DNA from: Bacteroidia bacterium
GTDB lineage: Bacteria > Bacteroidota > Bacteroidia > Cytophagales > Cyclobacteriaceae
DNA length: 64,000 nt
NCBI GenBank assembly: GCA_030425425.1
Contig: JAUIAO010000004.1
Coordinates: 1-64,000, forward strand
Reading direction: 5' to 3'
Below are positions 24,052-34,900 of the stretch, piece by piece. The position numbers and the translations under genes are program-made. The notes beneath the pieces are model-generated. The model was not told where the DNA came from. It worked only from the letters and a program-made list of their open reading frames with translations, and searched no databases. Position 1 is the first letter of the stretch. Every line of letters starts with the position of its first letter.

Positions 24052-25659
24052 TTAATTGCCCCAGGTATCTCTCTCAGCCTGAGGGATTGGTAATCGAAGC
24101 ATAAATTCTGCAGTTTCGTCTAAAGGGTTTTCGAATTCCGATGCATCCCATGGGTCAAACTCGGTGTTTGAACCTCCTTTAGCTCCTATAAGATCGCCCC
24201 ATCTTTTTAAGTCTTCCAGCAACATCCCTTCATGCATGAACTCCCTGGTACGCTCCATCATCAGGGTGTCCAAAAATACATCCTCATTTCCAGTGAAATC
24301 TGACAAATCCAAAGCACTAATTCCTGCTCTTGTTCTGATGGCATTGATATCGTCAATTACCTGCTGAGTCAGATTAACCGCTGGATAAAACTCTGCATAG
24401 GTAGCTTCTGCTCGTATTAAATACATTTCTGCCAATCGTACAACCGGAAGCACGTACTGTCCGCTGGTGTATTTAGAAGTACAGATTCGATCATCATCAA
24501 AATCAGCGATACTCACATAATATGCATTGTTCAAGTCAGTATTAACAGAACTGGAATCCAGCCCTTCATCTACAGTGCCACGCAAATCAGAAGTGCTGTA
24601 AAAGGGTGAATTGTATAAGTTGGTAGTATCATACAATGCGGATCTCTGATGTCTGTAAACGCCCAAGCCACTTTCCGTAAGGGAAGAATAGAACGCCGTT
24701 AATCCGCCACCTGATGTATTATCTCCAGTGTTATTAGCTATTGTCTGCTGGATGGCAAAGATGTCTTCAGATGAGTTCACCGTATTATTGAATGCTTGCA
24801 TTGGTGATGCTACTAAGGAATATGGTCCAGAGATTACATCATCTGCATAATCAGCGGCATCTGCGAATTCCCTCTTCTGCAAGTGTAGTTTGGCCAGGTA
24901 TGCTTTGCAAGCATAGTGAGTAAGTCTCGAGTTTCCACTAGCATCGCCTGGTTCTAACAAACCAGCTGCAGTTTCTAAATCTAATTGTGCCTGATCATAT
25001 ACCTCACCTAGAGTATTGACATCTGCTTCAGTGATCGTTTCTATATCATTAACTGATCCCACCGGCTCTGTTCGAATGATCACAGCAGGTAGATCATCTG
25101 TAGGATCCAAAAATTGATCTAGATAGCTATCACTGCCATCATGATACTGCGGACCCCAAAGCTGCGCCATTTCGAAATAGAGGATACCTCTAATTGCCAA
25201 TGCTTCACCTTGAATTCTGTCTTTTACAGTTCCTTCAAGTCGATCTATATTATTCAGAAGATGATTACACTGATTGATAGTTTCATAGGCTCTGAGCCAG
25301 TTAGACTCCACTCTTCCATTAGTTTTAAAGATATCTTTATTGATGAAATCATTGTAACCTTCATCGGCCCTAACTGCCTGCCAAGAGAACTCATTATAAG
25401 CTATCAAACTACTCTGGACACGAGTAAGTAATTCTGGAATGATCACAAAATCACCACCAATCAATTCTCCGCCACTTCCAGCCCGGTCGGAGATTCCGCA
25501 GAAGTTATAGTAAGTACCTGTCAGATAATTCTCAAAATCTGCCTCTGTTTGAAGCACATCACCACTCACCGCATTTTCGGCATTTACTTCTAGTAAAGAC
25601 TCGCATTGGGTAAATAAAAGTCCTGTGACCAGTATTAGAGCTATATATATATTCTTCAT
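24052..25659 (-). CDS. RagB/SusD family nutrient uptake outer membrane lipoprotein
   Basis: Surface lipoprotein that captures glycans or peptides and hands them to its SusC partner. The 535-residue sequence has a lipoprotein signal (LILVTGLLFTQCESLLEV), the SusD N-terminal region (YFNYLTGTYYNF-like start), TPR-like helices with IQGEALAIRGILYFEMAQLWG (about 150-172), and the C-terminal hallmark PVVRLAEMYLIRAEATYAE (about 410), with ERTREFMHEGMLLEDLKRWG near the end. It lies 2 nt downstream of the SusC-like gene, in one operon. No glycoside hydrolase gene is adjacent, so the substrate is unknown; a peptide or amino-sugar substrate is as possible as a glycan. Confidence 0.92.
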   Translation of the reverse strand: MKNIYIALILVTGLLFTQCESLLEVNAENAVSGDVLQTEADFENYLTGTYYNFCGISDRAGSGGELIGGDFVIIPELLTRVQSSLIAYNEFSWQAVRADEGYNDFINKDIFKTNGRVESNWLRAYETINQCNHLLNNIDRLEGTVKDRIQGEALAIRGILYFEMAQLWGPQYHDGSDSYLDQFLDPTDDLPAVIIRTEPVGSVNDIETITEADVNTLGEVYDQAQLDLETAAGLLEPGDASGNSRLTHYACKAYLAKLHLQKREFADAADYADDVISGPYSLVASPMQAFNNTVNSSEDIFAIQQTIANNTGDNTSGGGLTAFYSSLTESGLGVYRHQRSALYDTTNLYNSPFYSTSDLRGTVDEGLDSSSVNTDLNNAYYVSIADFDDDRICTSKYTSGQYVLPVVRLAEMYLIRAEATYAEFYPAVNLTQQVIDDINAIRTRAGISALDLSDFTGNEDVFLDTLMMERTREFMHEGMLLEDLKRWGDLIGAKGGSNTEFDPWDASEFENPLDETAEFMLRLPIPQAERDTWGN

Positions 25660-25661
25660 GA

Positions 25662-28600
25662 TTAAAATCCGATTTTAATTCCTGTAGTATAAACTTTTGG
25701 CTGTGGAGCCGTGAAATAATCAATGCCTCTATTGATGTTTGCAGCGAAAGCACTGGCTCCATCGGCTGTAGAAGAGACATCCGGGTCATATCCTGGATAG
25801 TCAGAGAAGGTGAATAAATTCTGACCCCCTACATAAATACTGAAATTTGATAATTTCATTTTCTGAACCAATGCTGTAGGTAAGCTGTATGAAAGAGTCA
25901 GGCTTTTCAGTCGGATATAGCTGGCATCTACCAACCATCTGCTACTCGGATTGGTGCTGGTAGCAGCGGTGTTCATCACAGGGTATGGTGCTTCATCTCC
26001 CGGTACAAACCATCTTTCGTTTTGATCAACAACCTGATTGTACTGATTGTATCCACTATTAGCGATGATTTCACCAGTTTCCCAGTATGCATCTACGCCC
26101 TGCACGAACTGAAACATGAAGTTTAGATCGAATCCCTTGAACGACAAACTATTAGACATACCACCGAATAATTTTGGGTTTGGATTACCTAATGGTGCCC
26201 GTGCCGCTTGAGCAGTATTATAGTCAGATGTAGGTAGTCCAAGGGTATTAGAGTATTGAGCTTCTCCTGTAGCGCTGTTCACACCCAGGTACTCCGATAA
26301 GTAGAATACTCCAGGGGCTTCACCTTCCAGAAATGCACTAGGACCAGAGATGAATCGCTGACCTCCCAGATCGGTTACTTCAATATTGAAAGAAGAAATA
26401 TTAAAACTAGTTCTCCAGGAGAAATCTCCCTTTTCAACATTGACAGTGTTTACAGCAAATTCAAATCCTGAATTGGTCATTTCACCTATATTATCAACAC
26501 CTGTCCTGAAACCAGAAGTCATGGAAATTGGCTTTGGTAAAATGAGGTCTGTGGTTGTTTTCTGATAGTAACTTACCGACCCGGAAACCCTGTTATCTAG
26601 TATGCCAAAATCAAGTGACAGGTCCATCTGATTAGTAGACTCCCATCTTAAGTCTTCATTTTGTAAGTTGCCAAACCTGTAACCAAGATCAGTTCCATAT
26701 TTTACCCAATAGTAGTTCATCCTGTATAGGAAGTCATCGTATGGAGTGTTTCCTAATACTCCATAACTTGCATTCAATTTTAAAAAGCTAATTGCCGATA
26801 TACCTTTCAGAAAAGATTCATTACTCAACGTCCAGCCAAAAGAAGCTGCCGGGAAAACTCCCACCCGATTATTCTGACCGAATCTGGAAGAACCATCCAT
26901 TCTGGCAGTTACTTCCACATCATATTTATCGGATATATTATAACCAATAGAAGCAAAGGTTGAGGCAAATGCGAATGCTGATCCTGTGATAGGGCCATTT
27001 GGAAGCAAGTCTTCATTGACACTTTCCAGATCATTAATTGAGTTCACGCGATATTCCCTGTAAGTGAAAATTGAATTGGAATTCTGATATGAAGCACCTA
27101 CCAAAGCGTTCAAGGTATTATCACCCATTTCCAGAGAGTAATTTAATGTGCCATTCACCAGGTAATTGAACACTTCAGATGTTCCAAGTCTGGAATAGCC
27201 ATCAGGTGCTCCTACTTGTGTTGGAGGGCCCTGTACTCTTTCATCTCTTACGTCCATATAATCTAATCCTCCGTCCAGATGAAAGACAAGATTTTCAGCA
27301 AAGTTGTAATCCAATGCTGCACTACCATTCATTCTTGTAGAAGTCTCAAAATTCAATGAGTTATAAACCTCAGTTTCTGGGTTGTACTCGCTACTTCTTA
27401 CTCTCAAAATGTAGAAATTATCTGGGTCAGACTCGTCACCAGGAGGAAGAAGGACTGTTTGAACTGGGTTACCATCATCTGCGTCCTCATTTACTCGATT
27501 GTTGTCCGTTTTGGCAAAACCAACGCTAACGTTCGTTCTGAGTTTATCAGACCAATTGCTGTTCCAGTTGAGACGACCACCCAATCGATCATATTTGTTG
27601 TTGATCAATATACCCTCCTGACTCAGGTAGTTGAAGTTGGCATAAAGCTTTTGCTTATTACTACCTCCAGACAGGTTTACATTTGCTCTGTTAGATATGC
27701 CTGTTCTAAATGCCTGATCTTGCCAATCCGTATCGTACTCATATCTGAAAATTGGGTTGTCTTTACTCATACTTGAAATCTGAGCATTTCCTACTGGAAA
27801 CGTGTATGAAAAATTTTGATTCCCGTTTTCAATTGCTTCAGCCCTCTCTGCTAATATTTCTGAGTACCACAATTTCATATTGTCATAAGTCATTGAGTTT
27901 TCCAGAGAGCTCACACCTGAAATCGCTGAGGAAGGGAGTCCGTTTAGAATAGATCTCATAGTATACTCAAACTGCATGATTTCATAGTCCTGCTTGTCCA
28001 TCATGTCCAGTTTTTTCATCAATTGATTTACCCCAAACTGATATTCAATATCCGCTTTGAGCTTGCCAGACTTACCTTTTTTAGTAGTAATGAGCACTAC
28101 CCCATTGGCAGCCCGAGAACCATAGAGTGCTGTTGCAGATGCATCTTTCAGGATCTCCATAGACTCAATAGTACTCGGATCAATATCAGATTGGTTATCT
28201 GATGTAAGAGGAACACCATCTACCACGTATAAAGGATCATTAGATCCAGAAAGTGATGAACCTCCGCGAATTCTTACTTTAGTGCCCTGGCCTAGTCGTC
28301 CGCCACTGTTTTGAACGAAAACTCCGGCGGCTCTACCTTGTGTTGCTTGCTCCAGCTCTACTACTGGCTGGGTGCCCAGGTCATCAGCATTCAGCTGAGA
28401 TGCCGTTGTTTGAGCTTTTGAGGAGCTGGCTGATTTTGCCAAACTAATTTTTAATTGAGACTGTCCATTGATAAAAATTGTTTCTGAGTTATAGCCATCG
28501 AGACTCAGAATCAGATTTTCATATCCGTCTGAAACTGATAATTTGAATGCTCCTTCCAGATCTGTATAAGTGCTGCCATCTCCAACGGATAGCTTTACAA

Positions 28601-28721
28601 GCACACCGCCCAACGGCTCGTTTGTTTCACTGTCTGTTACTGTACCGCTTACAGTAAACTCCTGCGCAAAACCGAGATTAAGGATCAGGGTGCATAGTAA
28701 TGCGGTGAAAAGTCTTCTCAT
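25662..28721 (-). CDS. SusC/RagA family TonB-linked outer membrane protein
   Basis: TonB-dependent outer-membrane channel, 1019 residues. Signal peptide (MRRLFTALLCTLILNLGFA), CarboxypepD_reg-like domain (GTVTDSETNEPLGGVLVKL, about 27-100), plug with the SusC signature GTKVRIRGGSSLSGSNDPLYVVDGVPL (about 145-172) and ALYGSRAANGVVLITTKKGK (about 198-217), then a large barrel ending in YTTGIKIGF with terminal Phe. There is no N-terminal STN domain, so no direct link to FecR signalling. It forms an operon with the SusD partner. It diverges from the giant secreted protein gene, with 192 nt between starts. Confidence 0.95.
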   Translation of the reverse strand: MRRLFTALLCTLILNLGFAQEFTVSGTVTDSETNEPLGGVLVKLSVGDGSTYTDLEGAFKLSVSDGYENLILSLDGYNSETIFINGQSQLKISLAKSASSSKAQTTASQLNADDLGTQPVVELEQATQGRAAGVFVQNSGGRLGQGTKVRIRGGSSLSGSNDPLYVVDGVPLTSDNQSDIDPSTIESMEILKDASATALYGSRAANGVVLITTKKGKSGKLKADIEYQFGVNQLMKKLDMMDKQDYEIMQFEYTMRSILNGLPSSAISGVSSLENSMTYDNMKLWYSEILAERAEAIENGNQNFSYTFPVGNAQISSMSKDNPIFRYEYDTDWQDQAFRTGISNRANVNLSGGSNKQKLYANFNYLSQEGILINNKYDRLGGRLNWNSNWSDKLRTNVSVGFAKTDNNRVNEDADDGNPVQTVLLPPGDESDPDNFYILRVRSSEYNPETEVYNSLNFETSTRMNGSAALDYNFAENLVFHLDGGLDYMDVRDERVQGPPTQVGAPDGYSRLGTSEVFNYLVNGTLNYSLEMGDNTLNALVGASYQNSNSIFTYREYRVNSINDLESVNEDLLPNGPITGSAFAFASTFASIGYNISDKYDVEVTARMDGSSRFGQNNRVGVFPAASFGWTLSNESFLKGISAISFLKLNASYGVLGNTPYDDFLYRMNYYWVKYGTDLGYRFGNLQNEDLRWESTNQMDLSLDFGILDNRVSGSVSYYQKTTTDLILPKPISMTSGFRTGVDNIGEMTNSGFEFAVNTVNVEKGDFSWRTSFNISSFNIEVTDLGGQRFISGPSAFLEGEAPGVFYLSEYLGVNSATGEAQYSNTLGLPTSDYNTAQAARAPLGNPNPKLFGGMSNSLSFKGFDLNFMFQFVQGVDAYWETGEIIANSGYNQYNQVVDQNERWFVPGDEAPYPVMNTAATSTNPSSRWLVDASYIRLKSLTLSYSLPTALVQKMKLSNFSIYVGGQNLFTFSDYPGYDPDVSSTADGASAFAANINRGIDYFTAPQPKVYTTGIKIGF

Positions 28722-28818
28722 ATTGCTTTTTAGTTAGTCGATTGATAAAAATAGGTCAAATGTTCCTTTGAATATAACAATTGTGGCCGAAACTAGTGGA
28801 ATCGCCGAAAGTGTAAGG

Positions 28819-28855
28819 GTATTCCAACACAAAAAGGAATAATATACCCTCTTCA
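28819..28855. promoter_or_regulatory. Imperfect inverted repeat in susC / giant-protein intergenic region
   Basis: GGGTATTCC and GGAATAATATACCC can pair with a bulge, about 60-95 nt from the giant gene start and 100 nt from the susC start. It might be a regulator site shared by the divergent genes; weak evidence. Confidence 0.3.
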
Positions 28856-28913
28856 TGGTATATGTCTTAGAAGGTCAGAATTTTAATTTTAAGGTGGAAT
28901 AATATCTATACTG

Positions 28914-31900
28914 ATGAAACTGCTAATTAAAACTCTACTTTCCGCTCTATTGTTAAGCTCATCATTGCTGGCAAATGCTCAAGCATCGTTGACTATTTTA
29001 AGCCCATCATCCAATGATCAAGTCAAATTTGGTGATCAGGTCACCATATCCTGGTTGAATGGTGATTTAGCAGGTAATGATCTGTTTTACTTCTACTATT
29101 CGGTAGATGATGGTAATTTCACAGCAATCAACCCATCTTATCGAAACTACGGTCAGCTGACCAACAGTGGTGATACCTCCAGGCTGACCTGGACCATTCC
29201 CGATTTGGGAGCAGATTCTTCCAGCCAGGTTAGATTAAGGATTTTAAATAACAATCAGTCAGTTTCAGACACCAGTGAATATTTCAAAATCTATCATGAA
29301 CCGAAAGTTGAGATTCTTCAACCAAGTGATACTTTGAAAGCCAAGTTTGGGGATCAGGTCACCGTGAAGTGGCTCAATGGAGATATCTATGGAAATGATC
29401 TTTATTACTTCTACTATTCTGTAGATGATGGAGCTTTTTCGGCTATCAACCCTCAGTATCGTTATTATAATCAGCTTACCAATAGTGGAGATACCTCTTC
29501 CTTTGTATGGACCATTCCAGACCTTGGAGCGGACAGCAGCAGTCAGGTAAGATTCCGAATACTGAATCACACCAGGCAAGTATCAGATACCATTGGCTAT
29601 TTCAAAATCTATCATGAACCGAAAGTTGAGATTCTTCAACCAAGTGATACTTTGAAGGCGAAGTTTGGGGATAAAGTCACCGTGAAGTGGCTCAATGGAG
29701 ACATCTATGGAAATGATTTGTATTACTTCTATTATTCGGTAGATGGCGGAGCTTTTTCAGCTATCAATCCACAATATCGCTATTATAGTCAGGTGACCAA
29801 CAGTGGAGATACTTCTTCCTTTGAATGGACCATTCCAGACCTTGGAGCGGACAGCAGCAGCCAGGTAAGATTCCGAATACTGAATCACACCAGGCAAGTA
29901 TCAGATACCAGTGGCTATTTCAAAATCTACCATGAGCCGAAGGTGGAGATACTACAACCAAGAGACACTTTGAAAGCTAAGTTTGGGGATCAGGTCACCG
30001 TGAAGTGGCTCAATGGAGACATCTATGGAAATGATTTGTATTACTTCTATTATTCGGTAGATGGCGGAGCTTTTTCAGCTATCAATCCGCAATATCGCTA
30101 TTATAGTCAGGTGACCAACAGTGGAGATACCTCTTCCTTTGTATGGACCATTCCAGATCTGGGAGCTGACAGCAGCAGTCAGGTAAGATTTCGAATTCTG
30201 AATCATACGAGACAAGTAGCAGATACTAGCGGCTATTTCAAAATCTACCATGAACCGAAGGTTGAGATCCTTCAACCAAGTGATACTTTGAAGGCAAAGT
30301 TTGGAGATAAAGTCACCGTGAAGTGGCTCAATGGAGATATTCATGGAAATGATCTGTACTACTTCTACTATTCTGTGGATGGCGGAGCTTTTTCTGCTAT
30401 CAACCCTCAGTATCGCTATTACAGTCAAGTGACCAACAGTGGAGATACTTCTTCATTTGTATGGACAATTCCAGATTTGGGAGCTGACAGCAGCAGCCAG
30501 GTAAGATTTCGAATTCTGAATCACACCAGACAAGTATCAGATACCAGTGGTTATTTCAAAATCTACCATGAGCCTGATGTAAATATACTTTCGCCGGTGA
30601 ATGGTGAGTTCATTTTGGCGGGAAGTCAGAAAACTGTAAAATGGTTAAATGGAGATATCAAAGGGAATGATCTATACTATTTTTATTATTCCGTAGATGG
30701 TGGAGCTTTTTCAGCACTTAATCCACAGTATCGTTATTATAGTCAGGTGACCAATAGTGGAGATACTTCTTCATTTGTTTGGACAACACCAAGTATTCAA
30801 AGTACTGATGTAAAAGTTCGTATTCTCAATCAAACCCGTGCGGTAGCTGATACTACATTGTCTTTCACGATTTGTTCAGACTGTCCAGCAGTAGCTCTAT
30901 ACACTCCGAATGGAGGTGAAGTAGTTGGTGTAGGAAGAACGGTTGATATCGCCTGGTCTGTAGGCACAGCATGGGTGGGTACTGACAATATCAAAGTAGA
31001 ATACTCGCTCGATGGAGGAACTACCTATGAAGCTACGCCTATATTTGATGGAAGCTATTCTGAAATTACGGATGATAAGATTTCATGGACAGTACCTGAT
31101 TCTGAAACCACACAAGCATTGATCAAGGTAACCAATGTCACCCAAGATGCCAGTGACGTGAGTGATGCCGTATTTTCGATAGCGACTCCACCTGCGATTC
31201 CTACTGATTTCATGTCTATTGAAAATGAGAATGGCACACTGGCCTTCTCCTGGACTGACAATGCAGACAATGAAACCAGCTACACAGTTCAATACTCCAC
31301 AAACAATGTGAACTGGTATAACTATAGCGGAACGCTGGATCCGAACACAACTTCATTCACTTCGTCTGTGATTGGCAATACAGCTTATTGGTGGAGACTG
31401 AAAGTGGCTAATGAGGATTTTATCAACTATTCCAACACCAGATATGCCGGGAATATTACTCCTTTTGGTAAATCACTGGCATTTGATGGAACAGATGACA
31501 TGGTTACTATTGGAGATTCAGCTGTGCTTTCTTTTTCTAAAACAGATGCTTTCACCATAGAAGCTTGGGTAAAAGCTGAGGCTTTCGGTCCAGCCAATAT
31601 CATTTTCAGTAAAATGGACAATGCCGCTCCTTATAAAGGCTATGAATTTGCGAGTAATCAAGACGGTTTCTTGAGAGTTTGGGTGGAGAGTGACTTTGCG
31701 GCAGGGGATGTCATTGGTGTCAAGACTAATGAAGGATTATTATCGGATTATGAGTGGCATCATGTTGCAGCGACTTATGATGGATCTTCCACAGCTGATG
31801 GAGTCAATATTTATGTAGATGGTATCTCAGTTGCTACTACTGCTGACTATGATGCATTGACTGGAGATATCGTGAATACTGCCCCGGCCATCATAGGAGC

Positions 31901-34900
31901 CAGATCCGGTGGTTATCCTTTTAATGGAGAAATAGATGAAGTCCGAATTTGGAACGTAGCTAGGTCCGAAGCAGATTTATTGGCTACAAAGGACACAGTA
32001 CTTACAGGCAATGAGGCCAATTTGATAGGCTATTACCAAATGGACCATACCTATGGCAATATTGCAGCTGACAACTCTACTCAGAACAATCATGGTGAAT
32101 GGTCTGGTGCATCTGGCACCAACACTTCAGCTCAGTGGGTGACTTCAGAAGTAGGGGTTGATAAAACGCCCATTGTAACAGTTCTTTCACCTAATGGAGG
32201 AGAAACATACGGAGCTGGTGGTACTTATAATATCTCCTGGTCTACTGAGTTTGTGGATGCTACAGACCTCATCGAAATACAATTGAGTACTGACGGTGGA
32301 GAAAATTATTCAATTCTGGCTGATGGCAATTTTGGGATGTATAGTGGTACATATTCCTGGAATGTCAATGCCACAGCTACAGAAAATGCAGTGATCAAAA
32401 TATTGAATACTACGGAGGGCGTTTCTGATACAAGTGATGCTGTTTTTACGATTGAGGGAATTCCTGAATCTCCAACGGATGTAATTTTAGCAAATAACAA
32501 TAATGGGACCTATACCATATCATGGACTGACAACTCTCAGATTGAGCGAGGATTTTTGGTTGAGGCTTCAACTGACCTCACTTCATGGTCCACTATTTCA
32601 AATGTAGGGACAGATATTACTCAGACTACAACATCTAACCTACAGTACGATCAAAACTATTTTATAAGAGTTTCAGCCAAAGGACTTGGTGCGAATTCTG
32701 ACCCAAGTGATCATCAATTGATTTCAACCTTTATCGCTCCGGGTAATGCCATAGTTTTGGACAATACTGACAACATCAATGCTGGAGCATCTCCTGTTAC
32801 TTCCACCAATCCTTTTTCTATATCCATTTGGTTTAAAACTGAGAAAAATTCGGGAGGTCAAGTACTGGTAACTACCAGAGGAACCGTGACCAATGCTTAT
32901 ACAAATATTTACTATTTGGGACTTACTGCTGATGGTAGAGTACAGTTTGCAACCGGAACAGCAGAAACAGCTAATTCGCTTTTCTCTCTTAAAACAGGCT
33001 TGAATGATGGGTATTGGCACCACACCGTTGCAGTCAGGGAATCAGGAGGCGAGTTGAAAGTCTATGTAGATGGCGAACTGGATAATAGCAAAACACAATC
33101 GAACTACAGTATTTCAGCATATGCGATTACCTTAGGTAGAAACGTAAGAGACGGAGGAGCACAGTTCGTAGGGCAACTCGACGAGTTTTCATTGTGGAAT
33201 ACGGCCCTTGTGGCAGATAGTATCTCTGCGAATTGGTTGTCAGCGGCTTCTAGTTGGGGAAATTCGGAAAATCTGGTTCGTTATCTGGACTTTGATCAAA
33301 GTGATGGCTCCTCTGTTTTTGAAAGAACAGGTCTTGGCAATGATCCAACCATCAATGGAACGGTAGAATGGAATACTTCAGCTGCATTGAATGCCCCTGC
33401 CTATCCTCTTCTCACCGTGACTTCTCCGAATGGTGGAGAAATATGGAACATAGCTGAAAATCAGACCATTACCTGGACTACTGAAAATATACCATCAACT
33501 GACCTCATTGAAATCAGATTGAGTACTGATAGTGGTGAAACCTACTCCATGATTCAGGATGGTACTTTTGGAATGTACAATGGGTCATACACCTGGACAG
33601 TTTCAGGTGACGAAAGCAATACAGCGCTCATTCAAGTTGCGAATACTACTCAATCCGTAAGCGATGAAAGTGATGAAGTATTCACTATCGGTGCCCAGGC
33701 TCAGTCAATTACAGTAACAGCACCAAATGGTCAGGAAGTGTTAAATGGCAATCAAGCCTTTGATATTACATGGACTACTATCAACATCCCTGACAATGAT
33801 CCGATTTCTATTCAGTTGAGTTTGAATGGGGGTGATTATGAAGAAATAGCCAGCGGTACATTTGGGGATTTTGCCGGTTCTTACAATTGGACCGTACCTG
33901 ATACTACCTCCACCTCTACATGGATTAAAATTCTCGATACAGCCAGTGAAGTATTTGATACGAATAATTCCAGATTCACAATTCTTGAAAATCCGAAAAT
34001 TTCCCTCACATCTCCTAATGGAGGAGAACAGTGGGAAGTCGGTACTAGCCAGCAAATCAGGTGGGATTTTGCATCCTTTGGTAGTGGAGACATTGTGGAG
34101 GTAAGCCTGAGCACTGACGGAGGAGAGACTTTTGATGTGTGGTTATCAGGCAATTATCAGAACGGATTTGTCAATGTGGAAGTACCGGATCAAGTGACTG
34201 AGACGGCTGTGCTCAAAGTAAAAAACCTGCAAAAAGAAGTAGAAGATATCAGTGATGCACCTTTCACCATTTACAAAGTAAACCGATCCATTTCGATCAT
34301 TTCACCGGCAGGAGGAGAGACATTCGCAGTAGGTCAGGAAGTGACGGTTGATTTTGAACTGGAAGGCCTTGACTCCAATGATATAATGGATTTTTATATC
34401 AGTACAGACGGAGGAAATACTTTTCCATATCGAGTTAGAGAAGCTTTTGTTTCCTCAGCCGGCGACTCCACATTTACCTGGATTGTGAACCAGCCAGCTA
34501 GCGACAATGCAGTTATGAGAGCTCGGGTGACTACCAGAGGGTTGGAATTTGTAACAGAACCATTTACTATCAATGCTGCTCCGATCTTTGGAGAGATCGA
34601 TGCAGAGATTATAGGAGATCAGATCGGACTGCAATACGCATTGAATGAGGTAGGTACTGTGTATATGGCTACTTTAGAAATTGGAAATGCTGCACCTACA
34701 GGAGATCAGGTAAAACTCGCAGCAACGGGTGAGCAGTCTTTGGAAGGTCAGGTACTGGTTGGAAACTGGGAATATCCAAAAGCCGATTCTATTGTCAACC
34801 TGACCGAGAATTCGCCATTTACTCGTCAGGCGTACTATAATGTCTACCTGAGTGCTGAAGATGTAGACGGCAACCTTAGTGGAGCCGTTTTGATAGGGAA

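Noticed and set aside
28983-30890. 318-bp direct repeats as a CRISPR or mobile repeat array
   Set aside because: The period is a whole number of codons and the repeats encode Ig-like modules in one continuous frame.
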